From assembly GCF_002387895.1 (NCBI RefSeq), contig NZ_DGLI01000020.1, positions 1 to 7,220 on the forward strand: a stretch of DNA of 7,220 nt. The letters run 5' to 3'. Within the stretch, counting starts at the first letter, position 1. Each line of letters begins with the position of its first letter. The DNA comes from Clostridium sp. UBA4548. GTDB lineage: Bacteria > Bacillota > Clostridia > Clostridiales > Clostridiaceae. This document shows positions 1 to 5,055 of the stretch, piece by piece. The notes beneath the pieces are model-generated. The model searched no databases. It saw only the letters and a list, made by a program, of their open reading frames with translations, and was not told the origin of the DNA. The translations under genes were made by a program, and so were the position numbers.

Positions 1-32
1 CTGCTAAAGCGACAGCCCCATGTCTTAAACCT
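1..32. other. Left-edge fragment, GC-rich arm
   Basis: This short stretch lies downstream of the helix-turn-helix gene. Positions 8-21 (GCGACAGCCCCATG) are much richer in GC than the surroundings. It could be one arm of an intrinsic terminator or the end of a mobile element, cut by the window edge. A weak hairpin (TAAACC, six-base loop, GGTTTA, about 26-43) overlaps the stop codon of the neighbouring gene. Nothing more can be decided without the sequence to the left. Confidence 0.25.
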
Positions 33-227
33 TTATTGGTTTATATAATTTTGAATAAACTTTACATATAGACTTACTTTCTGTGGTTCTAAATTTGCTA
101 TACCACGCTCATACTTGGATAGCATACTTATAGAGCATCCAATATAATCTGCAACAGTCTTTAACTTAAGGTTATATCTTCTTCTCATTAATGTGCAGTA
201 ATCTCTATCATTAAGATATTTTTCCAT
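33..227 (-). CDS. Small Cro/CI (XRE)-type helix-turn-helix regulator
   Basis: This 64-residue protein is essentially one DNA-binding domain. Residues 10-60 fit the Cro/CI fold: LKLKTVADYIGCSISMLSKYERG (residues 20-42, read in two overlapping pieces) places the turn at IGCS and the recognition helix at SISMLSKYERG, with the typical Y-E-R-G ending. No sensor or dimerisation domain follows. The ATG is supported by a strong ribosome site (AAAGGAGG, complement of 235-242) seven bases upstream. The gene is the last minus-strand gene here, just beyond a terminator hairpin (279-303), so it probably has its own promoter in the ~50 bp between. An inverted repeat (248-263) there could be an autoregulatory operator. 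Whether it controls the toxin cassettes is not shown; it could simply be a neighbour. Confidence 0.8.
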   Translation of the reverse strand: MEKYLNDRDYCTLMRRRYNLKLKTVADYIGCSISMLSKYERGIANLEPQKVSLYVKFIQNYINQ

Positions 228-247
228 TTAACTTCCTCCTTTCTGTT

Positions 248-263
248 ATTCAACTATTTGAAT
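248..263. promoter_or_regulatory. Inverted repeat upstream of HTH gene (candidate operator)
   Basis: ATTCAA and TTGAAT form a perfect 6-bp inverted repeat with a four-base spacer (CTAT), 21 bp upstream of the start codon of the helix-turn-helix gene and just before its ribosome site. Position, size and symmetry fit a dimeric Cro-like repressor acting on its own promoter. That role is inferred. The right half (TTGAATTAA) is also present in the intercassette elements at about 2452 and 4261, whereas the left half is specific to this copy. Confidence 0.4.
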
Positions 264-278
264 TAAGGCCAAATAAAA

Positions 279-303
279 AAAGAGCAGATAGTTCCTGCTC
301 TTT
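279..303 (-). terminator. Intrinsic terminator hairpin, copy A
   Basis: AAAGAGCAG (279-287) pairs with CTGCTCTTT (295-303) across a seven-base loop. Read on the minus strand the stem is followed by a run of seven T, the layout of a Rho-independent terminator. It separates the 62-bp repeat array from the helix-turn-helix gene. The same hairpin occurs at 951-975, 2474-2498 and 4282-4306 within otherwise conserved flanking sequence. Confidence 0.75.
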
Positions 304-340
304 CATATAACTTATAAAACAATAGTTATTTTTTTACCCC

Positions 341-834
341 TATACTATATAAGTAGGTTTTGAAGGTACTTTTTACAGTTTTTTTCGGGTTTTAAAATTC
401 TCTACACTATATAAGTAGGTTTCTAGAGTAGTTTTTGCAATATTTTTCGGGTTTAAATTCCCTCTACACTATATAAGTAGGTTTTGAGAGTGTTTTTTAC
501 ACTTTTTATCGGATTTTAAAACTCTCTACACTATAAGTAGCATTTGAAGGTCAAATTTACAAGTTTTGTCGGGTTTTAAAATTCTCTACACTATATAAGT
601 AGATTTCTAGAGTGTTTTTTACAATTTTTATCGGATTTTAAAACTCTCTACACTATATAAGTAGCATTTGAAGGTCAAATTTACAAGTTTTGTCGGGTTT
701 TAAAACTCCCTGCACTATATAAGTAGGTTTCTAGGGTACTTTTTGCAATATTTTTCGGGTTTAAATTCCCTCTACACTATATAAGTAGATTTCTAGAGTG
801 TTTTTTACAATTTTTATCGGATTTTAAAATTTGA
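341..834. repeat. Array of eight 62-bp tandem repeats
   Basis: Units start at 341, 403, 465, 527, 587, 649, 711 and 773; all are 62 bp except the fourth (60 bp, missing one TA), and the last runs out near 834. Each begins with a variant of TACACTATATAAGTAGG, continues through a T-rich stretch ending TTTTTCGGGTTT or TATCGGATTTT, and ends in TTAAAAyTCyC. There are no unique spacers, so this is not CRISPR. No ORF spans the array. Units 4 and 6 contain the perfect inverted repeat ATTTGA-AGG-TCAAAT (542-556 and 666-680). The ACTATATAAGT core is close to palindromic. A related single unit sits in each of the other intercassette elements (starting 1010, 2533 and 4343), so the array looks like a local expansion of part of that element. 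Function unknown: binding-site array, small RNA source and recombination substrate are all possible. Confidence 0.9.
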
Positions 835-939
835 CTTCACCATTTCTTACAAATCAACACTTCATGTTAAAGTTTTTTATTTCCTTATTGGACTTCTGCC
901 AGTTTCCATAAAAATCAATAAGTTCTTGTGCTTAATTTA
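835..939. other. AT-rich spacer between repeat array and element B
   Basis: No gene or clear signal is visible. A 17-base stretch at about 836-852 resembles the start of the Rhs core (the DNA for YVRNAQ) with two mismatches, but the match does not extend, so it may be chance. A weak pairing (CTTATTG with CAATAAG, about 882-922) has a long loop and no T tail. Confidence 0.4.
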
Positions 940-1150
940 AAGCCAAATAAAAAGAGCAGATAATCTCTGCTCTTTCGTATCACCTATGAAACAATAGTTA
1001 TTTTATCCCTACACTGTATAAGTAGGTTTTGAGGGTGCTTTTTACACTTTTTTTCGATTCCTATAAAATTTATTAATTTTATATAGTATTTAGGTTGCTT
1101 TCTGCTTATTTATTTGTGTTGATATATGATATCTTGGAATTTATTCATTA
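940..1150. repeat. Intercassette element, copy B
   Basis: This stretch follows the module 4 immunity gene in minus-strand order. It matches the elements at 2452-2672 and 4260-4485 block for block: a hairpin, ACAATAGTTATTTT, one 62-bp-type unit (from 1010), TTTTTTCGATTC, then a long AT-rich tail ending in TTATTTATTTGTGTTGATAT and a near-palindrome GATATATGATATC (about 1120-1132). Unlike the other two copies it is not followed by an Rhs core; the spacer and the 62-bp array come next. It holds no ORF. Confidence 0.8.
951..975 (-). terminator. Intrinsic terminator hairpin, copy B
   Basis: AAAGAGCAGA (951-960) pairs perfectly with TCTGCTCTTT (966-975) over a five-base loop. On the minus strand it ends in five T and then ATTT. 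It would end transcripts coming from the module 4 immunity gene before they enter the repeat array. Confidence 0.75.
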
Positions 1151-1272
1151 TAGAAATAGTTTTATTAGTAAAAGCAAGTCTAACAAGTATCCCTCCTCAC
1201 TAAACTTTCTTATCATATAAACTCAAAATTTTAAACTAATTTACATACTTTATAATCCTTATCTAAAAAGTT
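1151..1272. other. Spacer downstream of module 4 immunity gene
   Basis: This is AT-rich non-coding sequence. Around 1170-1215 it is loosely similar to the terminator found after the module 3 immunity gene (2713-2748), but pairing is poor, so I do not call a second terminator here. Confidence 0.3.
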
Positions 1273-1482
1273 TTACTCATTATCATCAATAACATATTTT
1301 TTTGAATCTATTCTAAACATTAGTTTTCCACAATATTGGCATACTTGCGATTGTCCATCTACAATGAACTCCTTATTTCCACATTCCTTACCACATACTG
1401 CAAATGCTATATAAATTTCTTTAGGAAAATTTACTTCCTCCACTTCTAAATAGTCTTCAATTTCATACTGTTCAAATTTCAT
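1273..1482 (-). CDS. Putative zinc-ribbon immunity protein of module 4
   Basis: This is a 69-residue acidic soluble protein. Four cysteines, C30-x3-C34 and C48-x2-C51, give a small zinc-ribbon signature (CGKEC ... CQYCGKLMFR). No signal peptide or membrane segment is seen. The gene begins 27 bp after the stop codon of the module 4 toxin on the same strand and has a strong ribosome site (AAGGAGGAG, complement of 1487-1495) four bases before its ATG. A small gene directly behind a variable Rhs toxin end is the usual position of the cognate immunity gene, so I infer that it binds and neutralises that toxin in the cytoplasm. I do not recognise a named immunity family. A DNA-binding or regulatory role for a zinc ribbon cannot be excluded. 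Confidence 0.7.
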   Translation of the reverse strand: MKFEQYEIEDYLEVEEVNFPKEIYIAFAVCGKECGNKEFIVDGQSQVCQYCGKLMFRIDSKKYVIDDNE

Positions 1483-1509
1483 TTTTCTCCTCCTTATTAG
1501 TTATTAACT

Positions 1510-2382
1510 CTATGGTATTGGTATTAAGTTTCTTGGTGGAAATAATATTCTTGACCCTTCAGATATTATTAAATACACTGATAATGCTATACCTGATAAC
1601 ATGCGCTCACTTTTATTACCACGACCCGATAATATGGTTTCAACAGAACCTCCTAATTGATTTCCATTCCTATCCCATCTGTTATCACTATCTTCATCAT
1701 CCCAGTGTCCATCTTGCTCTCCATCCCCTCTATTAACACCCGCACCATGTGACCTGTTATCCCATGTATATTTTCCCGACCTACCTTCCCAATATCCCAA
1801 TGGACTCCATTTTGGTTTTTTCCCTGCTAAATCTTTAGGTAAGGTTGGCCATGATTTTGGGGGTGTTTTTCCAGGCTTCCTATTTTTTTTTGACATCATT
1901 ATTATAGATTTTGATGCTTCTCCCATGGCAGCATATGAAGCCTCTCTCATTTCATCTGTTTCTTCACCCATAGTGTACACTGGTCTAAATCCATTTTTAT
2001 CACTCATATTAACAGGATTATTTTTTGTATAAGCAAACATATTATGTCCTAGAAGTTCTCCAGTTTGTCCAATCAAAGCATCCGCATTAATAAACCTTCC
2101 CCACTCTGGGTTATAGTACCTACTTTGTAAATAATAAAGCCCAGTTTCGGTATCATACCTATATCCTCTATATCTATAAGGATTCTTAACTCCTACAGTA
2201 TCTTTAAGTGTTCCCTCTATAGAAATTAGTTTTCCCCATGAGTCATAGGTATAACTTGCAACTTGAGTTCCTGCCTTATCTATTAACCCTATTATATCAC
2301 CTTGAGCATTTCTTACATAGAAGTATGAGTTCTCCATTATCATTAGCAGTATAAATATGCTCTTTTTAAAAATAGTAGCCAT
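1510..2382 (-). CDS. Orphan Rhs core with C-terminal toxin (module 4)
   Basis: This 290-residue protein starts within the last part of an Rhs/YD-repeat protein. Residues 20-125 carry FYVRNAQGDIIGLID, SWGKLISIEG and GLYYLQSRYYNPEWGRF, the Rhs-associated core that ends just before a variable toxin. The linker MSDKNGFRP...GEETDEMREAS (126-149) is shared with module 1. The variable part (about 170-290) has a Trp/Asp/His-rich block, with GYWEG (196-200), TWDNRSHGAG (206-215), GHWDDE (225-230) and NRWDRNGN (234-241); His212, His226 and nearby Asp/Glu residues are candidate catalytic residues. A hydrophobic tail ends in SEGSR..FPPRNLIPIP. I cannot name the enzyme class. Full-length Rhs/WapA proteins exceed a thousand residues and carry secretion parts; this one has none. 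No ribosome site precedes the ATG and a stop lies just upstream in frame, so it is probably a silent cassette. Residues 1-20 (KKSIFILLMIM) may be chance translation rather than a signal peptide. Confidence 0.8.
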   Translation of the reverse strand: MATIFKKSIFILLMIMENSYFYVRNAQGDIIGLIDKAGTQVASYTYDSWGKLISIEGTLKDTVGVKNPYRYRGYRYDTETGLYYLQSRYYNPEWGRFINADALIGQTGELLGHNMFAYTKNNPVNMSDKNGFRPVYTMGEETDEMREASYAAMGEASKSIIMMSKKNRKPGKTPPKSWPTLPKDLAGKKPKWSPLGYWEGRSGKYTWDNRSHGAGVNRGDGEQDGHWDDEDSDNRWDRNGNQLGGSVETILSGRGNKSERMLSGIALSVYLIISEGSRILFPPRNLIPIP

Positions 2383-2672
2383 GTGTAATTTTTACATGAA
2401 CTTCAAAAGTCAGCAAGCACAAGGCTATGGTGAGAGTACTTTCAATGAAAATTTGAATTAAAGCGAAATAAAAAAAGAGCAGATAGTTTCTGCTCTTTCG
2501 TATCACCTATGAAACAATAGTTTTTTTACCCCTATACGTATAAGTAGGTTTTGAGGATACTTTTTACACTTTTTTTCGATTCTTATAAAATTTATTAGTT
2601 CTACATAGTATTTAGGTTGGTTTCTACTTATTTATTTGTGTTGATATATGGTATCTTTAAATCCTTATTTGT
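2009..2672 (-). repeat. Long direct repeat: element C, leader and Rhs core
   Basis: The stretch is nearly identical, by eye, to 3820-4485. In minus-strand order it holds the intercassette element (2672-2452, with one 62-bp-type unit starting at 2533 and hairpin 2474-2498), a leader around 2383-2451 including the block AGCAAGCACAAGGCTATGG, and the module 4 core down to the NNPVN motif. Similarity stops where the toxin-specific sequence begins. Such repeats give homology on the upstream side of each toxin for exchange between modules. Positions 2148-2238 match 7130-7220 at the window edge exactly. Confidence 0.85.
2474..2498 (-). terminator. Intrinsic terminator hairpin, copy C
   Basis: A perfect 10-bp stem (2474-2483 with 2489-2498, loop TAGTT) is followed on the minus strand by a T run (complement of 2471-2476). 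It lies upstream of the module 4 toxin start and would block read-through from module 3 into that toxin. Confidence 0.75.
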
Positions 2673-2712
2673 TATGGAACTTCTTCTATTCATAAAATTT
2701 TATTGCTAAAAG

Positions 2713-2748
2713 GAAAGTCCAATAAGCACTAACCCTTATTGAACTTTC
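2713..2748 (-). terminator. Terminator after module 3 immunity gene
   Basis: GAAAGTCCAATAAG (2713-2726) and CTTATTGAACTTTC (2735-2748) form a 14-bp stem with an eight-base loop. The one mismatch becomes a G-U pair in the minus-strand RNA, and that RNA continues with UUUCCUUUU. This fits an intrinsic terminator about 70 bp after the stop codon of the immunity gene. Confidence 0.65.
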
Positions 2749-2772
2749 AACTGGTTCACTATTTTGATTTTT

Positions 2773-2815
2773 TATGAAAAATACTAATAAAAATAATCAT
2801 TAAGTATTTTTCATA
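2773..2815. other. Perfect 13-bp inverted repeat just after module 3 immunity gene
   Basis: TATGAAAAATACT (2773-2785) pairs perfectly with AGTATTTTTCATA (2803-2815); part of the 17-base loop can pair further (AAT with ATT). It begins six bases after the stop codon of the immunity gene in minus-strand order. It is not followed by a T run in that direction, so it is not a standard terminator. It may stabilise the 3' end of the messenger. Confidence 0.5.
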
Positions 2816-2820
2816 TGAGA

Positions 2821-3267
2821 TTATATTTCTTCTAACTCTATTCCTGAAATAGAAGTCAACTTATCAATCTCATCATTACTGCAATTGCTAATGAAACTAA
2901 ATTTTTCATGTGCAGTATTAATAATCCAAGGCTCTCTATTTTCTTTCAAAAAGCATAAATCTTGTAGAAGTAAGGGTTCAATCCATGAATATAATCCCTC
3001 TGAATATTTTTTTATTATTTCCTTTGTTATATCATTTAACTTAAAATAGTATACTAGAGCATATCCACCTATTCGCGTTCCAGGCCAACTTTGTTGCTCT
3101 TTTTCTTCTATTATAAATTCATTCAAATCTTTTAGTAAGTTTTTTACATTTTCACTTGCATTATCTTTTTTTCGTCTTACCAACATAAACTCATTACACA
3201 AACTTGCAGCAAAATCAATTAACTCTTCATATGATTTTCCTTTTGGCTCTGTAGAAAAAATCCACAT
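2821..3267 (-). CDS. Putative immunity protein of module 3
   Basis: This 148-residue soluble protein has no membrane segment or signal peptide and is probably mostly helical. Notable blocks are EELIDFAASLCNEFMLVRRKK (14-34, read as two overlapping pieces), the charged 40-58 region, GLYSWIEPLLLQDLCFL (91-107) and EPWIINTAHEKFSFI (112-126). I recall similar W-P-x-L-x-x-x-D-L-C-F-L / P-W-x-x-x-x-x-H-E patterns in uncharacterised Firmicute proteins but cannot give a family name. It starts 38 bp behind the module 3 toxin and has an excellent ribosome site (AAAGGAGGTG, complement of 3275-3284). The immunity role is inferred from this position; cytoplasmic location suits a toxin acting on an intracellular target. 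Confidence 0.7.
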   Translation of the reverse strand: MWIFSTEPKGKSYEELIDFAASLCNEFMLVRRKKDNASENVKNLLKDLNEFIIEEKEQQSWPGTRIGGYALVYYFKLNDITKEIIKKYSEGLYSWIEPLLLQDLCFLKENREPWIINTAHEKFSFISNCSNDEIDKLTSISGIELEEI

Positions 3268-3305
3268 TTTTTAACACCTCCTTTGTGACAAACAATTCAA
3301 ACTTC

Positions 3306-4190
3306 TTATTTATCAAAGAAAATATGACCTCCTACATGACCTTGTAAATGGTAGTGATACTTATTGTGTGGACTCCATGTGTGTATGTCGGGGTCATCAG
3401 GTCCATCTTCAGTTCCACCCAACGTATTTGCTAAATAAACTGCGTGAAGTTGAGTTCTTGCATAAATATCCTTTCCAGCCAACACCCTAGTTTGTGCCTG
3501 TGCAAGTGTAAGTGGATTACTAATATTTATTCCTCCACCATTTTTAGTTGATGCTGCAAAATAATCATATTGTTGTTTTTTTGAGTTGGTAATTGGAGCA
3601 GATATAGTCTTACTCTTTGTAGTTGACTTTTTGGAACTTGAAAAAGAAATAGCCTTTCCAATTCCAACTACTGTTCCAGCAAATCCATACCACAAACCTT
3701 TTAGGCAATCTTGGAATGCACTACCTATAGGAATTACTCCAGCACCACCGCCTCCTCCTCCACCTCCAAAATTATCAAGGGCTTGACTACTTAATAATCC
3801 TGTATCACCCTTCCTATTTATAGGATTATTCTTACAGTAAGCAAACATATTATGTCCAAGAAGTTCTCCAGTTTGTCCTACTATTGCATCAGTACTAATA
3901 AATCTCCCCCACTCTGGATTGTAATATCTACTCTGTAAGTAGTACAATCCAGTCTCGGTATCATACCTATACCCTCTATATCTATAAGGATTCTTAACTC
4001 CTACAGAATCTTTAAGTGTTCCCTCTATAGAAATTAGTTTTCCCCAAGAATCATAGGTATAACTTGCAACTTGTGCTCCTGCTTTATCTATTAACCCTAT
4101 TATATCACCTTGAGCATTTCTTACATAGAAGTATGAGTTCTCCATTATCATTAGCAGTATAAATATGCTCTTTTTAAAAATAGTAGCCAT
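3306..4190 (-). CDS. Orphan Rhs core with histidine-rich C-terminal toxin (module 3)
   Basis: This 294-residue protein begins with the same core as module 4: residues 1-125 differ at only a few positions, with YYNPEWGRF at 89-97. After the NNPIN junction it has its own linker: eight consecutive glycines (142-149), a hydrophobic glycine-rich stretch (GLWYGFAGTVVGIGKAISF, 165-183) and a Ser/Thr/Lys-rich segment (184-206). The final ~85 residues (208-294) look like the toxin domain: YDYFAASTKNGGG, GKDIYARTQLHAVYLANTLGG, and a terminal histidine cluster, H270, H275, H279-Y-H281, H285, H289. Closely spaced histidines at the very C-terminus are typical of Rhs-delivered nucleases, so RNase or DNase activity is a reasonable guess, not shown. 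The start has no visible ribosome site and lacks all secretion parts of a full Rhs protein, so it is probably silent until recombined. Confidence 0.8.
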   Translation of the reverse strand: MATIFKKSIFILLMIMENSYFYVRNAQGDIIGLIDKAGAQVASYTYDSWGKLISIEGTLKDSVGVKNPYRYRGYRYDTETGLYYLQSRYYNPEWGRFISTDAIVGQTGELLGHNMFAYCKNNPINRKGDTGLLSSQALDNFGGGGGGGGAGVIPIGSAFQDCLKGLWYGFAGTVVGIGKAISFSSSKKSTTKSKTISAPITNSKKQQYDYFAASTKNGGGINISNPLTLAQAQTRVLAGKDIYARTQLHAVYLANTLGGTEDGPDDPDIHTWSPHNKYHYHLQGHVGGHIFFDK

Positions 4191-4485
4191 TTGTAATTCT
4201 TACATAAACTTCAAAAGTCAGCAAGCACAAGGCTATGGTGAGAGTACTTTCAATGAAAATTTGAATTAAAGCCAAATAAAAAAAGAGCAGATACTTTCTG
4301 CTCTTTCATATAACTTATAAAACAATAGTTATTTTTTGCCCCTATACTATATAAGTAGGTTTTGAGGACACTTTTTACACCTTTTTTCGATTCCCATAAA
4401 ACTTATTAATTTTATATAGTATTTAGGTTTGTTTCTGCTTATTTATTTGTGTTGATATATGATATATTTGAATCTTATTCATTGT
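3820..4485 (-). repeat. Long direct repeat: element D, leader and Rhs core
   Basis: This is the partner of 2009-2672. It holds the intercassette element (4485-4260, with one 62-bp-type unit from 4343 and hairpin 4282-4306), the same leader (4191-4259), the same 5' end of the orphan ORF and the same core down to NNPIN. The leader and first codons are conserved although no ribosome site is present, which suggests recent duplication or gene conversion rather than selection on translation. Confidence 0.85.
4282..4306 (-). terminator. Intrinsic terminator hairpin, copy D
   Basis: AAAGAGCAGA (4282-4291) pairs perfectly with TCTGCTCTTT (4297-4306) across loop TACTT, followed on the minus strand by seven T and ATTT. 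It insulates the module 3 toxin ORF from transcription arriving from module 2. Confidence 0.75.
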
Positions 4486-4725
4486 AAAAACAACTTCATC
4501 GTTGACAGGAGGATTAACAATTACTACTACCTGCTAGATTTTCCATGTTATCTTTATATTTTTATTATATAAAATTTAAGTAACTACCTAATTCGTATAA
4601 TTAAAAATAATATTTATTTTTTAATTATATTTTAAAGACATGTTTATATTTATTAGTTAAGTTACACAATGAATTAAAATAAAAATTTTACTATTACATG
4701 AATAATCTATTTGTTAACACTGGCT
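4486..4725. other. AT-rich spacer downstream of module 2 immunity gene
   Basis: No ORF is visible. An all-A/T hairpin at 4596-4629 (TATAATTAAAAATA with TATTTTTTAATTATA, one bulge) could form, but without GC it is a weak terminator candidate. On the minus strand TTTACA (complement of about 4482-4487), followed 18 bases later by TATCAT, gives a possible promoter reading into element D; that transcript would meet the copy D terminator. Confidence 0.3.
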
Positions 4726-5022
4726 TTAGGCTAACTTTGATATTACACTAAAGAAAAACACAATAATCCCTATCGCAATTAATACTGAAGAAATAATCAT
4801 ATTTAACTGAAATATTCTATCTCTAGTAAATTCATTCTCAAATTTAGCACTTAACTCCTTATAAACCTCTTTCCTTAAACTAATCATTAAAACTCCATTG
4901 AGAAACATCATTATCCCTGGCATATATTGAATAGTAATTATTGAATCAAACCAGAAGTCTAATAGCATTATTATAGTCATTAAAACTATATTTAAAAAAA
5001 AGAACCCTAACCTTATTTTCAT
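4726..5022 (-). CDS. Putative membrane immunity protein of module 2
   Basis: This 98-residue, very hydrophobic protein has three predicted membrane helices: about 6-24 (FFFLNIVLMTIIMLLDFWF), 32-49 (QYMPGIMMFLNGVLMISL) and 73-95 (LNMIISSVLIAIGIIVFFFSV). The charged segment 50-70 lies between the second and third. It begins 33 bp after the module 2 toxin stop and has a strong ribosome site (GGAGGGG, complement of 5027-5033) four bases before the ATG. I recognise no named family; the motifs expected of SdpI-type immunity proteins are absent. A membrane immunity protein suggests that the partner toxin acts on or in the membrane (inference). The gene looks intact although the toxin gene upstream is damaged, so protection may outlast the weapon. 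Confidence 0.7.
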   Translation of the reverse strand: MKIRLGFFFLNIVLMTIIMLLDFWFDSIITIQYMPGIMMFLNGVLMISLRKEVYKELSAKFENEFTRDRIFQLNMIISSVLIAIGIIVFFFSVISKLA

Positions 5023-5055
5023 TATACCCCTCCAATATTATATTTTTATAATTTA

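Noticed and set aside
8..21. Insertion sequence end
   Set aside because: The GC-rich block resembles some IS or terminator arms, but without the sequence to the left no inverted repeat or transposase can be shown.
341..834. CRISPR array
   Set aside because: The 62-bp units are contiguous and similar along their whole length. There are no unique spacers of even size and no cas genes in the window.
341..834. Array of promoters, one per repeat
   Set aside because: TATAGT on the minus strand resembles a -10 box, but no -35 box stands at 16-18 bp in most units (TTGCAA is 23 bp away). Only the d variants offer TTGACC, at 15 bp. Not convincing enough to annotate.
836..852. Relic of an Rhs core next to the array
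   Set aside because: Seventeen bases match the YVRNAQ-coding DNA with two mismatches, but the similarity does not extend on either side, so chance is likely in AT-rich DNA.
3586..3786. Plus-strand proline-rich ORF
   Set aside because: Its proline run is the complement of the glycine run in module 3; it is a shadow frame.
4153..4175. Plus-strand terminator inside the module 3 ORF start
   Set aside because: A short imperfect hairpin followed by T is seen on the plus strand, but no plus-strand gene exists to be terminated and the stem is weak.
940..4485. Integron-like attC sites between cassettes
   Set aside because: The conserved elements lack the paired R/L boxes and long imperfect stem of attC, no integrase gene is present, and the shared core DNA already explains exchange by homologous recombination.
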